From Rhipicephalus microplus (lineage: Eukaryota > Arthropoda > Arachnida > Ixodida > Ixodidae): 64,000 nt of DNA. Shown here piece by piece: positions 35,930-46,989 of this stretch. Location: contig NC_134702.1 in assembly GCF_043290135.1 (NCBI RefSeq), positions 79,802,317 through 79,866,316 of the forward strand, in the 5' to 3' direction. The position numbers and the translations under genes were made by a program. Each line of letters begins with the position of its first letter. The first letter of the stretch is position 1. Under the pieces are notes generated by a model, which saw only the letters and a list, made by a program, of their open reading frames with translations, searched no databases and was not told the DNA's origin.

Positions 35930-38245
35930 TATGAGAGAAAAGCTGAGAGGTCAGTCTGAATCTATTTTCTCACCTGATACTCAGCGTTTGGTAAAGAAAT
36001 GGGGTGGTAAAGAAAGTATAGAGAAGGTGTTGATGATGCAGAGAATGAATTCAATGATGGAACAAAATCTTGAATGCCCAAAAGTTATTTACAGTCTTTT
36101 TTCAAGTTCTATCACGCTCAAAAACTTGTTCAACGTTTTCAAGACATTGCGTTGATGGTGACATGTAGGCCTCAAAAGAATTCTTGACCATACTTGTTGC
36201 TTGACAGCATTGGATAAAAAGGTGACTATCGATTTCCCTTGTATTCTATATCGCGGGCAGATGAACAAGAGGTGTTCGCACCAGATTTGTGAAAAATGCA
36301 CCACCACAGTCGGTTCTGAATACTGTGCAGAAGTTCTGCACTATAGTTCCGAAATTTGCTTTCAGTTTTTCAGATTTACAGGCTTGTGTGAACACAAGTG
36401 TGAACGGCGAAAAAAACTGACCCACCGTAGATGCAACCAAAAAATATGCAAAAGAGTGCTGCAATAGAGAAATACAGACCACTCGCTGCATGGAGTGCAG
36501 ATTTATAGGGCTTATATTTGCAGGTACAGAGTAAATAGAAAGGCACCCGCACGGTAGAGCCCCCATTTGTTCTCATTACAACTGGAACGATCGTTTCTTT
36601 TTTTCTCCTTCATGTTCTCTTTTTACTTCGCCTCAGTCAAGCTGATGTTTTTGGTGCGGCGCTGATGTCGCGCCGTGTCGCAGAAGCTGCTTTGTTTGCT
36701 CATCTTTCTGTAATGACCTCCAACGAGTGCTACGAATTCTGCTATTTGAGCTCGGTATTAGTGAGCCCTCGCCCTCCCTCTCTCCTCGTGTGGGAAAATC
36801 ACCATGAAACAGCATCGCGAGCGAGAACACCACAGATTTCGTTTTCTCATACGCTACATTGCACTAATGTGCTTGCTTTTACATGCACCTCTTGACATGT
36901 ACATTCTGTATCAGTTCGTTTTTTAATACCCGCAACTTCTTTCCTTCACTTGCCGTATAACGATAAAGAACACTATCGCTTATTACACTGCGACTAAATT
37001 GCGACTGTCGCGTATGGCATCGGAATTGGAAGCAACGCTGCTTGGAACAAGTGGCGAATGGAAAAGAACTGCGCCTGCAAAGATTTTTTTATAACCTCCA
37101 ATATTTAATGAAAATTTCCAGCTCTAAGCACGAGGATGAACACTGGAAAGAAAAATGAGGGTACCTACGTGGTCTTCGTACTCGTCTCTTCACACTCATA
37201 TTTTTAGTCTATACCACAATACCAGCTGATTAGACTTTCCATTCTTTTCAAATACGGTGTTTGATTGCCGGGAACAACAGATTGTACAGCTTGGTGGATT
37301 AGGTTTAGCGCACCTCAGTTCGATGACACCAGTTGAAATCTCGGCCACGTTGCCAATTTTTAATACGAGGTATTCAATACAAGGAATACATGTTGAATAA
37401 CCTCAGGTTGCAACAAAAATGATATTTATATCTTCCCTTTGCAGATTTGTCTATATACTGTGTTTCGTACTAATAAGCGTTGGTTAGATATGAAAGTGCC
37501 CCAATTTCGTTTTCATTCTAAACAAGCTGCGAGGTATAGTAAAGCTGAAAATACTAGAGAGTGAGACTAAAGCGTAAATTTAGAAAATATATGATCCCTT
37601 CACAGCTGCAAATATTGTTTTACCTTGCTGATTGTTCCGTTTGCGTGAATGAACCACTGATATTTGGCAGCAAACAGCTCTCAAATATTTGTGTGAAGCC
37701 GTCTATAAAATGGCCACATTATCTGGATAGTTGTGTCGTCACATGGCAAAGCATACACAGTACTCTGAGAGCTATTACAAGAACGCAGCCACCAATTCCC
37801 ACACTCTTGACTATAGAAACATTTGAGAGATGATTCGTCGTACTTAACGCACTCAGAGAGTCATATTCTGGCGTTCATCTCCAAGGGCTATAAATAATGT
37901 TCATACGTCACGACCTGTAAAAATTTACGGTGTATTTTATTGTATAGCATAGCGTGATACCTCGAAGGTTCAAAGTCTTGAAGGAATGAGCTATGCTCAC
38001 ACGCTTAAACTCTACAGCCTAAAGCGCCAGCCTACCACATTTTCTATGTTCATGCTTCTATGAATGCAAGCTACCAATTCACTTTTATTAACTTTCTCTT
38101 GTGCAGTGTTCCCTATACTCACGTTTTAAAAGTTTGCGAAGATTTTCGCTACTGATATTCTCTACCGGTGCACATGAACTTTTAAGTTTGTCCAACTAAG
38201 GGGAGACTGACTTTTAATTGTTTAACAACTCGTCGCTATTCCTTT
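35927..38245. other. Unannotated interval
   Basis: No recognisable domain. Two open frames of about 90 and 106 codons overlap on opposite strands at 36201-36566, one Cys/Lys-rich, with no family match I can name. The remainder is AT-rich. Confidence 0.5.
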
Positions 38246-38252
38246 CGCAAAC

Positions 38253-38341
38253 ATAGAAACAAACAAACAAACAAGCAAACAAACAAACAAACAAACAAAC
38301 AAACAAACAAACCCACGACAACAACAACAACAACAACAACA
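38253..38341. repeat. AAAC and AAC microsatellites
   Basis: Tandem aaac units (about 38253-38311) followed by aac units (about 38317-38341). Confidence 0.95.
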
Positions 38342-38344
38342 GCA

Positions 38345-39390
38345 AAAAGGCAGCAAGACAAAAGGGCAGCAAGACGAAAGGGCAATCTAACTTTCATTAG
38401 TGCCATCATTTCCATTTTTTTTGTGTATGTGTGGCACTTTGTAAAAAATCGACTATTCACGCGGACCTTTATCTTAATCGCCTCACGGCAGCCTATGCTC
38501 ACCACAGTACATCTCTTCTCTAAACAAACACATTAAGTCAACGAGTGTGTTGTCACACTTTCCCACAAGCGCATCTCATGAACAAAAAAGACCGGTCATT
38601 TGCGGCCGGTAAGGTCATGCTTTTCGAAGACTCACAATAAGAACGGCAGCACAAGTTAGAGGCCGACCGTGGAGTGCACACTTATCGGTCTTACGCGTTC
38701 ATCGAGGCATTATTAGCCAATAAACAACATTGATCTGTCCAAACAATATGTCCGGTCTCAGAATGTCTCCGCTATCCCTTATCTAGAAGTTACTTTGCCA
38801 TGAGGTCGATGTTCCGGCTCATTCAGCCTCCACGTTTTAGCTGATCAGGTTCCAAGAAGGTTACTGGAGTGCATCGTTATATGCCCCATGGCATTAGTAT
38901 TGGAAAAAAAATCACTTTATTTTAACATTCTTAGTTGTTATTTACGTGAGCTGTTGCTGGTGTTTTGTTCTACGTCTCTGTCTCCCACACCACGTAAGCA
39001 GCAATAGTGTCTGCCTAGAGGCTTAGCGATTCCGACCCAACGGGGTCCTCTTAAACGCAGAAACAAGAGCAGTGTATGAAGAGAGACTCAAAGACTCTCA
39101 GCTTATGTTGGAAGAACTTGCCCTCCAAAAAAAAAAGGACAGTACAAATAATGTTCTCGAGCCTGTCTTTTTCGGGACACGCTCGCAAATTCCTTACGCC
39201 AGTTCTCAGTTTACATCTGGACGTCACTTTAGGCTTCCACTTGTGCTTCTCGTGCTGGAGCGGCTTGTAAGAAGTATAACATTTACCGGTCACTTTTACA
39301 CCCCCCTGTTAAGCCAGCCTCTACCTCTCCCCGTTCTCACACCCGTGACAGCCAGGTTAGGCAGGCACGCGCCAGAAAGGTATCTTTGAT
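38345..39390. other. Unannotated interval
   Basis: No named repeat or convincing exon. A 105-codon frame at 39072-39389 lacks motifs and overlaps an equally long frame on the other strand. Confidence 0.45.
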
Positions 39391-39393
39391 TTG

Positions 39394-39500
39394 GATCACA
39401 GAGTTTCACACAATAATACCTAAAGGGGATTCTGGTGCTAGTGTCTATGCGGACTCCTTTAGCGGCGTTTGTACACCCCATGGAAATTATGGAAAGCACA
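39394..39500 (+). repeat. Dispersed repeat fragment (pair with 58334-58430)
   Basis: AGAGTTTCACACAATAATAC and GGATTCTGGTGCTAGTG resemble AGAGTTTCCTAAAAATACAC and GAAATTCTGGCGCTAGTG at about 58340. Both are followed, at different distances, by AAATTATGG. I read them as two decayed copies of one unnamed dispersed repeat. Confidence 0.4.
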
Positions 39501-39719
39501 GGCTTCGAGTCTGCTTCGGATGTATCACGTTCTTCGGATTTGTGACGCTTGTTTCTCAAGAATGAAACAAAGCGATATAAAGGTATACTTAAGTAAAACT
39601 TGCTTCATTATTTTGAACGTAAATTTTATTGCAAAACGTTTTGTGGCTATGAGATAGAACTGAAACCTGGGCAAATTTAACTACCAGGGTATGCACTACT
39701 CTGCCATTGCGCTCGAAGT

Positions 39720-40330
39720 TTAGCATCAAGATATAATTTATTTTATTTATTTTATAATACTGTCAGCTCTCTCTTGAGGGCCCTTACTGGGAGGGTACAA
39801 CCAAATGCAGACCAACCAATATACAACTATATCAGGTAGTAGCGCAATCAATTAATACGTGTGTAACACTTTATCAAATAGGCAAACACTGCCTGCATTT
39901 ACAGCAATGCCTGGTTACGCATTGCAAGGTTTAAACACAGCTGGGAGAAAAAAACAACAAAGAAACTCAAACCAAAGTACATGCAGGCTTATCATCTGGC
40001 AGCTCCATCACTCAAAAACATGTCCAACAATTTTTCTAATTGGCAAAGATTGCTTTCATTTACAACAATGCCTGGCAATGCATTCCAAAGCTCAATCGCA
40101 GCTGAAAAAAAAAATAAGAAAACACATAACTCCGGCAAAAGCACGGGACTAAAACATAGTCATGACTAACACGATTGCTCCGTTTCCCTGGCACTTTTAA
40201 GTACAAATTTTTGTTAATTTTTATTGTCCTTGCAGTATCCTGAAAAGAGCTTTCAACCGTTTTTTTTGTATTCGTGCCTGAAGTTATTCCAGTTCACAGG
40301 ACTCCAACATCTGCCTGACAGATGCTGCAG
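39720..40330 (-). repeat. Unclassified repeat with a 161-bp internal duplication
   Basis: AACAATGCCTGGCAATGCATTCC with flanks (from 40042) is a diverged copy of the stretch from 39881 (AGCAATGCCTGGTTACGCATT). Shared words run from GGCAAA through the GCTG and A-run. The left edge has TTTATTTTATTTATTTTATAA, which on the minus strand reads as an A-rich, AATAAA-containing 3' end. A decayed retroposon tail is possible; I cannot name the family. Confidence 0.4.
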
Positions 40331-40812
40331 GAATATTGCATAGCAGAAATATTGAATGAAATAAATTTTACAACATTTTAGAACAAACATTCTTGTTTTG
40401 CCCCGGAACATACGCGTTAACTATTTCTGAAAATAACAATACAGCATTAAGTGATAAAAATTTAACGTTTTGTCTACTGCGATGCCAGGTGCGTCTGTTC
40501 AAGTGGTCTGCCCCCAGGGCACCTCTCGTATCATTGTAAAGTCGAGCCAGACGAGCATGAAGGTGCGTCTACCTAGCTTCGCCGCCATTTTACAGTCGCT
40601 TTTAATGAGTTTTGGCAAGACGAGCTCTCGACAAAAACGTTAACTCGATGTGATATTCTGCACTGGCATGAGACGCTACATGTAGTGTGTGCAGCGGTGA
40701 GTGCACGGTGATTCCCTTATACTGTAAAGTACGACTTGTAAAGCTCCAAACCCAAAGCAAATGTCAGACCTATAGTGGTCTTTATTCTCTTCGAACAACA
40801 AAAACGCTAGTA
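40331..40812. other. Unannotated interval
   Basis: AT-rich sequence between the duplicated repeat and a SINE; nothing I can support. Confidence 0.45.
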
Positions 40813-40814
40813 AT

Positions 40815-41047
40815 AATATGTGGGGTTTAACGTCCCAAAACCACCATATGATTATGAGATACCCCGTAATAAAGGGCTCCGGAAATATCAACCAACTGGG
40901 GTTCTTTAACGTACACCCAAATCTGAGCACATGGGCCTACAACATTTCTGCCTCCATCGGAAATGCAGCCGCCGGAGCCGGAATTCAATCCCGCGACCTG
41001 CAGGTCAGCAGCAGAGCCCCTTAGCCACTAGACCACTGCGGCGGGGC
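40815..41047 (-). mobile_element. tRNA-derived SINE, near full length
   Basis: Same family as 12134-12372 in minus orientation. The head GCCCCGCCGCAGTGGTCTAG is retained, but the B box is altered to GGATTGAATTCC-type sequence. The tail side merges with a short taataat run. No clear target duplication, and more divergence than the 12- and 53-kb copies. Confidence 0.85.
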
Positions 41048-41339
41048 CAACGAAGGTGCTGCTTCAGTGCTTCAGTGCTGCGCGAAGAACGAGACTGAAA
41101 CCGTAGAAAAAGAATCGTAGACAGTTCACTAGCTAACGCAATTCCATCCGAAGCCTGTACTTACCATAATTCCCATGAGGCACACGGTCACAGCGCTAGA
41201 TTCTCCTGTCAAGGTATTATTGTATGAAACTCTATGGTTTGAAATGTGGAGAAAGGAATGATTTCGATGAACCATATGAGTGAGGCTGACACTTAGGCTA
41301 ACCGCTGGTCTTTAGGAGAAACTGACTGAATTCCCAGAA

Positions 41340-41520
41340 AAGGCAAGCGGGTTAGGGGTAAACAGAAAGTTACGTGGGCAGATGAGATAAAGAAGTTTGC
41401 GGGTATAAACTGGCAGCAGCAAGCACAGGACCGAGTTCAGTGGCGGAACATGGGAGAGGCCTTTGTCCTGCAGTAGACGTGAAAAAGCTGATGATGATGA
41501 TGACGATGATGATGATGAAT
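41340..41520 (+). mobile_element. RTE-like LINE 3' end with TGA-repeat tail
   Basis: One frame reads QKVTWADEIKKFAGINWQQQ and then AQDRVQWRNMGEAFVLQ before a stop. This resembles the conserved extreme C-terminus of RTE-type elements (the RW.DDI..GxxW...A.DR..W...EAYV pattern). A (tga)n tail at 41488-41520 follows directly, and RTE elements characteristically end in short tandem repeats. Only the last ~180 bp survive. Confidence 0.6.
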
Positions 41521-41741
41521 AGATGGATGAATGGATGGATATGGCTGTACCCTTTAGATCGGGCAGTGGCTATAGCGCCACCAAGCCGTAATACCTAATG
41601 AACCAAAAACTAGATTTATTTTTTTCCCTTTAAATAGTGAGGTTGAAGATTCGTACTTTGCAGTAAAGGGTTTAACTATAACTCGTGCCTTGACTTTAGC
41701 CACCAATCAGATAACCTCCTTCTAGTTAATTCCACCCGCTT

Positions 41742-41753
41742 AAAGTCTATTTT
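41742..41753. repeat. LINE target duplication, left copy
   Basis: AAAGTCTATTTT, repeated exactly at 42732-42743 beyond the LINE poly-A. Confidence 0.8.
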
Positions 41754-42731
41754 TCGTCTGTAAGCGAAAAAAATGGCGGCATGTTTCAATTGTTCTCATG
41801 ACTGGAAAGGTAAAGCAGCACGACAAGCACATCATAAAGACGTTACTGTTTCTTTACCAATTTCGAAAAATAAATTGCGTAGTATTATCAAGAATACAAC
41901 TTTCAGAATGAGCGAAACTGCTTGGTTTGACAAAAGTACAAAGAGCTGCGATTTATATCACATCGATCCATTTATTGAATTCAAAATTACGCTGGCATTA
42001 GATAAAAGGATGGAAACTGTAATTCACCGATTGAGGCTAGACACCACATACACAAAACATTTTTTGCACAGAATCGGCAGAGCTGAAACTCCCGAATGCG
42101 AGTGTGGATTTATAGATGAAGACGTCTGTCACCTTCTCATAGACTGTCCACATCATGACACGCCGAGACGCCGTTTTAAGTCCGAACTGTTCGCATTGGA
42201 CCGCAGACCATATAGCATGAAAAAACTTCTGACCCCATGGCCAACTGGAGTTTTACAGTCCCACGCTTTAAAAGCATTAACACGTTTTTTACAAGACAGC
42301 GGGATTGCTGATAAGTATTAACAAAGAACAAACTTTCATTTGTAACACATGTACTTATTATGTACAGTATCATGTGACACCCATCACGTGTATGTTGTGA
42401 AATGAATGACGTGTCGACTATTATGTACATACGAGCGAATGCATCTTTATAAGGACAAGACGTGTGTTTTGCTGTTTTGTGCTGCTGGACCGAATATTAA
42501 CGAGGGACATTTCCAGAGACTTCCTACATTGACTTTCGAACATTTACTTACCTTTGTGATATGTGCGTATAAGTGTGTCTTTGCATATCTGTGCCCGATT
42601 TTCTATTTTCCATGCACTGCTTTGTATGTTTTTTTTTTCAAGATTCGTCTTCAAGTTTCAATCAACGGCTAAGGAGTAGCCGGCGCCATAATAGTGTGTC
42701 AACATCTCCTTATATATCATATCAATAAAAA
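41754..42731 (+). mobile_element. 5'-truncated LINE tail (978 bp)
   Basis: An uninterrupted 182-codon frame (41773-42321) covers the C-terminal region: LPISKNKLRSIIKNTTFRMS, then HRLRLDTTYTKHFLHRIGRA, a zinc finger CECGFIDEDVCHLLIDC, and a conserved end LKALTRFLQDSG. This is the tail of an RNase H-type LINE common in ticks. The 3' UTR ends GGAGTAGCCGGCGCCATAAT...CAATAAAAAAAA. A perfect 12-bp duplication brackets it. The intact frame suggests a fairly recent insertion, although most of the element, including the RT, was lost at integration. The frame is not a host gene. Confidence 0.85.
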
Positions 42732-42743
42732 AAAGTCTATTTT
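42732..42743. repeat. LINE target duplication, right copy
   Basis: Exact copy of 41742-41753, after the poly-A tail. Confidence 0.8.
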
Positions 42744-42823
42744 GCCCTCCCTGTGCCTAAACCCCAGTGCTCTAAAAACTCTGCGCCATCATACTGAACT
42801 ATAGGGTGAAGCCCTTTACAGAA

Positions 42824-42862
42824 GCTGAAATACGTGGTCAACCTTGCGCCACGTATTTCAGC
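42824..42862. repeat. 14-bp-arm inverted repeat
   Basis: GCTGAAATACGTGG (42824-42837) and its exact reverse complement (42849-42862) are separated by 11 nt. It could form a hairpin. Its role is unknown. Confidence 0.85.
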
Positions 42863-42894
42863 CTAATATGTACCAACTAGCCCAACATAACGTA

Positions 42895-43160
42895 CTGTTA
42901 AGCTCCCTTTACAGAACATTATCAAGGGTTCGGCACTTTCCTCTTCCTCTCCACACGCACTGCATACCGTGTCTCTACCCCTTCGTATTTGGCCTGATAT
43001 GTCTTGGTTCGCAATACTTCCGTCCTGGCCTAAAACAGTAGAGAACTACCCCGAGTATTATCATAGATCTTTTCCTTGGCAATTTCCTGCTTAAAAGTTC
43101 GATAGATCTTTAGTGCGGACTTATTAATCATGCCAATTCTCCACATATCAGAATCAGCTT
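42895..43160 (-). mobile_element. LINE C-terminal fragment, same family as 56735-58325
   Basis: Minus-strand frames read MINKSALKIYRTFKQEIAKE, then KIYDNTRGSSLLF and VLRTKTYQAKY, alignable with KPALSNYRKGKNEIRREAFY and DNSRGSALLFEARSG in the 57-kb copy. After a frame change, a zinc finger CSACGEEEESAEPLIMFC follows with Pro in the position of the His ligand. It is truncated at both sides and inactive. Confidence 0.65.
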
Positions 43161-43926
43161 ACTTCACCTTCTTCTTAACACTTGTGCAAAGAACGCCACC
43201 TCGTGGTGTGTTATGCGATTTGAAAAAAAAAATACACTTCAATCAAAAACGCACCAAATGGGACGGACGCGTAGCAACATGCGTTGAAGGTGCCAATTGC
43301 AAAAGCCGAAGTATTGAAGAATTACTATACCACTCTAAGAGAGCGACACCAACCCGCTGACCAAGCGGGGAGCTGTGAGAAGAACTTGAGATACAAAAGG
43401 CACATTTGTAAATCTGCTAGAGCCTGTAGCTGTGTTGCAGCGGATAGCATGCTGGGCATCTATTTCTCTGCACCGAGAGGTCGGCGGTTTGATGCCTGTT
43501 GACGAAACTTTTTTTTTTCCTTTTACGTCTGCTTGCGTATAATTTTTTGACGTCATTTCCGTGGCGTAAATATGTCACTGAAGTCTTGATAAACGCCAGA
43601 GTCGAACACTTTTGAGTTAAAAAGAAAAGAAATGATACATTCGTCGTTACACTAGACAATTGATAACTGGACTTAGTACGCAGCGAAAGCAGAAAAAAAC
43701 TATTGGAAGCAGTATTCGCGTATAAAAATTAAATTTGGTATTCACCTCCTGAATGTGCATAATTTGAGGTGTGTATATCTTTGTCCGTCCTCGTTGTATT
43801 GTATCACGTGGCAATGTCAGCGTTCATGGCGTGAAGCGACGAAATGATATGACAGTGAATGACAATAGACGCGAGACAACTGTCTGGCCCCCAAGAGCAA
43901 GACGCCTAATGCATAACTTGTTTTGT
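43161..43926. other. Interval with a tRNA-like head
   Basis: A weak tRNA-like head with B-box-like GGTTTGATGCC and a T-run lies at about 43430-43515. The rest is unassigned. Confidence 0.35.
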
Positions 43927-43995
43927 TGATGGGGTTCCAACCCGAGCACCACTGGTGCAAAAGCAAGTGTTTTTATCACTAAGCCAAGCGCTAAC
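43927..43995 (-). repeat. tRNA-like SINE head
   Basis: On the minus strand GCTTGGCTTAGTGATAAAAA gives an A-box-like sequence, and GCTCGGGTTGGAACCCCATC a B-box-like one (GGTTGGAACCC) at tRNA-like spacing. No simple-repeat tail or duplication is clear. A SINE fragment is more likely than a working tRNA. Confidence 0.4.
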
Positions 43996-45294
43996 GCTTG
44001 CCAATGCAAACTCAAATGAAGCATATGAATGCGTTCTATGGACGGTGCAAAAGATAACTTGGAATCTGTTTACTTACTATGGGCGCTTCATTGAACTAAA
44101 AGTAATTGTAGAGAAAATGGGTAAGGTCAACATTCTAAGTCTTAATTCATCTTAATTCAACTATCATCTAATTCATAGACACGTTATTCTACGAAAACAG
44201 GTTTATTCAGATCAGCTTTTTTTCCACGCCCCGCAACAGAGTGGAATGATTCATTGTAGCTTTTAATCACGCCGGGATCATTGCTAGTTGTATTGACTAT
44301 AATTGTGCTTGCTTCGTTTGTTGTTGCTGTTCTTCCCCCACCTCGTTTGGATCTGTGCAAGGTCCGCAATATTGAATAAAGAAAGGAAGAAAAAAAGAAA
44401 TAGGAGGGAATTACACATTTCAGGAAAATTCCGTCTTTCGTGCAATTGAATTTGAATCCCTCATTTCCCTAAACATGCTATCCTCTATTCGTTGGGTCCT
44501 TCAAGAGGCTGAGAAACGCTGGAACTAATACAAAATCACCATCTTTGAAATGAAAGTCCAGTTATTATTGTGTGCATACTACACAAAAAATAGGAATGTA
44601 AGCATTGTTTTTTGAAACAAAGTAAAGTTTGCAATAGGTATACGCGCCATTAGTCTAACAAAGAAAATCTTTCTCACGCAGACGAGAAACGTGTGCTGCG
44701 CATCAGCACCACGAAAGAACACCTGACGTTTTTCATATTTGTGCTCATAGCTTAGGGTTGTGCCAGCAGAATCTGATTTTTTTTTTAAAAAAGAACACCT
44801 AAACATCTATCAGAACATAAGGAGTAACAACAGCAGTAAGAACGGGAAGATCTATCACAGCAAGGCGGCAAGGCTAACCAAGATGGTCCCAGTTCACAAC
44901 GGTAAAGTAGATGAAGTGGGAATAGATTTTGAGGGTACTCATTCGCTCACACATCATACGCTTCTACAGACTCTCCTATATTTCACTTCGTAGAGAAATG
45001 GCCTTGCGTTAAAAAATGATCTCGAAGATTTTTCTGTAGCTATTGTTTTGTTCACCGTTCTCTCATGAAAAAGAAAAAAAAATTGGCCGAATCGCTCACT
45101 TCCTGGCCTAGGAACCCAGTCAAATGTTGAAGCGATGAATTCAAAGAAGAAAAAAAACGGCGAATTGACGCTTCATTCTGAACAAGACATGCTACAAATG
45201 AAAGAAAAAGTATTCTGGAGAGGTAACAAGCGCTATGCATTTAAAAGTTCTTATCCACGACCGGTGCTTAATGATTTCCTCTGTTCTATTTATT
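43996..45294. other. Unannotated interval
   Basis: AT-rich; only short, motif-free frames on both strands. Confidence 0.5.
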
Positions 45295-45299
45295 AAATG

Positions 45300-45371
45300 A
45301 TTAAGGAGTAGCCGGCGCCATAATGGTGCGCCAACATCTCCTTATATATCATATCAATAAAAAAAAAAAAC
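45300..45371 (+). mobile_element. LINE 3' end, extremely 5'-truncated
   Basis: TAAGGAGTAGCCGGCGCCAT through CAATAAAAAAAAAAAA is nearly identical to the last ~70 bp of the LINE at 41754-42731. Only the 3' UTR end and poly-A are present. No clear target duplication. Confidence 0.85.
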
Positions 45372-46094
45372 GACACAAGCTCGTTTTACAGCGCTCGTGG
45401 TCCATGATACCTTCCAACTTAGCTTCCAGGGCTTTGTTGGAACGAGATGAGAAATAATAGAATTGCAGTATGCGACCAATTTTTTTTTTACTCTTTTCGT
45501 ACTGAACGGATTAAAAAAAAATATTCTGGTGGTGAATTCGTGAGACAATAAGCTTGTTTACAGAATTTATTTCACGACCACTTGAAAAAGTTTTGCGGGG
45601 CCCCTTCGAACTGTTTTATTATTGCTGCTGGGGCATTAAGACATTATTGGTAACCAATTAATCGGTGACGCTGCTCGACGTTGCCACGACGAAGTGTCGT
45701 CCCTCTTTGCACCTTAAGCGCTTGCGCATGCAAATGTGACGTGGAAGTACAGTTTTTATTCGCAGGATTAGTTAGAGAGATTTGTGCACTTTCATTTTGT
45801 TCTCAGATTCAGTCCTTCAGAAAGTGGCGTTCTAAATAAAAATACACATTGATACAGCTAAGAGCTAAACTTACCCATTCTTGTCAGGGTAAAAAAAACA
45901 CACCGAGGAAATACCACTTCATTCATCCTAATTCACTCTTTCTGTGCCCTTTTTTTCTTTTTTTCGTGTGCTCAGTGAGGTTTGCTCTGCTAGTGGGATC
46001 CTACACTTTCTTTCTTTCAAACCTTCCATTTGGGAGCTCTTCTCTATCGACTCTGTCTTCTCGTTGTATCTGCTGTTCGGACTTTCGTTTGCAG
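45372..46094. other. Unannotated interval
   Basis: No repeat recognised. The right end is pyrimidine-rich (about 46040-46090) and would serve as a polypyrimidine tract for the candidate exon that follows. Confidence 0.4.
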
Positions 46095-46206
46095 AGGCCT
46101 GAATCTGCAGCTGCGCCCAAGATCAGCCCCACGATAGAGGAAGTTAAGATCGTCGAGAGTTTTCCTAACGTGGCTCACGATCGCGCAGCAACAACAAATA
46201 ACCAAG
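46095..46206 (+). CDS. Candidate internal host exon (unknown protein)
   Basis: A 112-bp open segment starts right after a pyrimidine-rich stretch ending TTTCGTTTGCAG and stops at CAAG followed by GTAAAT, an acceptable splice donor. In its open frame it encodes RPESAAAPKISPTIEEVKIV, then ESFPNVAHDRAATTNNQ, a hydrophilic, compositionally ordinary peptide without a domain I recognise. It would start in phase 0 and end in phase 1. No neighbouring exon is evident within the window, so it would belong to a gene with long introns. It could also be chance: the splice signals are common words and nothing independent supports expression. Confidence 0.3.
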
Positions 46207-46985
46207 GTAAATAAAGTTCTGTACACCACCTGCCTTTGTGAGTACATCGAAATGGCACGACCGGTCACCACCTGCAGCCTCGAGCGTTATGGGTAATCAA
46301 ATAAAGTCTTCTTGAAAGTCAATGAAGTGAAGCTTGCTGCTTCCTGTGATAGCACCACCGTCTTGTAGTATTTTCTTACTACCAGAGTTCTATATTTTTT
46401 CCCTCTGTCCTAATGTCTCTCATCTTCTGGGAAAGATTCCCTTTGTTCACTTTACACAGGTGCCCTTTCTCGTCTTTGGGCTTTTGTGCCTTGATCCAGA
46501 CATCTGCGGCCTTCTTTCGCAGTTGCACGGGTCTCGATAGTTGTCTTTATGAAAATTACACTGACTTGGTCTTGATTGTTTGCTTAAATTTATATAGATT
46601 TTACCCATTCAGCCATGTTTTCTCGGGGGCTCACTCGCGCTCGGCCCGATTCAGCACTTTTTCGCTGGTGGACCCCATCCGGTGGAATGTTTGGGTACGA
46701 CTGAAATTTCTTAGACCGGTTCGTACTCCCTCTGCGCTCCAAGGATGAGTTGTAAATGGTCCTTAGTGGTCTCCTCATGCGGACTGCCATATATTACCTC
46801 TGTCATTGCGCCCATTGGCCATACTTTTTTTTGTTTTGCTTCTCTTCATCTCCAGGTGCATGTTCTCGTGTCGGATCGTCTAGCGCACACATAACGAGGG
46901 GTGTGCCTCGTGGCAGCTGTCCTCGCGAATATTTTTTGAGTGATCATTTCTATATGAGATGAAGTGTAGGCATATCATGTATCAA
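46207..46985. other. Unannotated interval
   Basis: Contains another acceptor-like sequence (CTTCTCTTCATCTCCAG ending at about 46855) followed by a short open stretch that ends at 46962, too weak to annotate. No repeats recognised. Confidence 0.4.
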
Positions 46986-46989
46986 CTTT

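Noticed and set aside
36201..36566. Cys-rich small protein (plus) or 106-codon minus frame
   Set aside because: Overlapping frames on opposite strands, no signal peptide or cysteine pattern of a known family.
41773..42321. Intact 182-codon host gene
   Set aside because: Its zinc finger and conserved C-terminus match LINE tails, and it lies between LINE target duplications.
46840..46962. Second candidate exon after CTTCTCTTCATCTCCAG
   Set aside because: Acceptor is reasonable but the open stretch is short, ends at a stop, and no polyadenylation signal or partner exon supports it.
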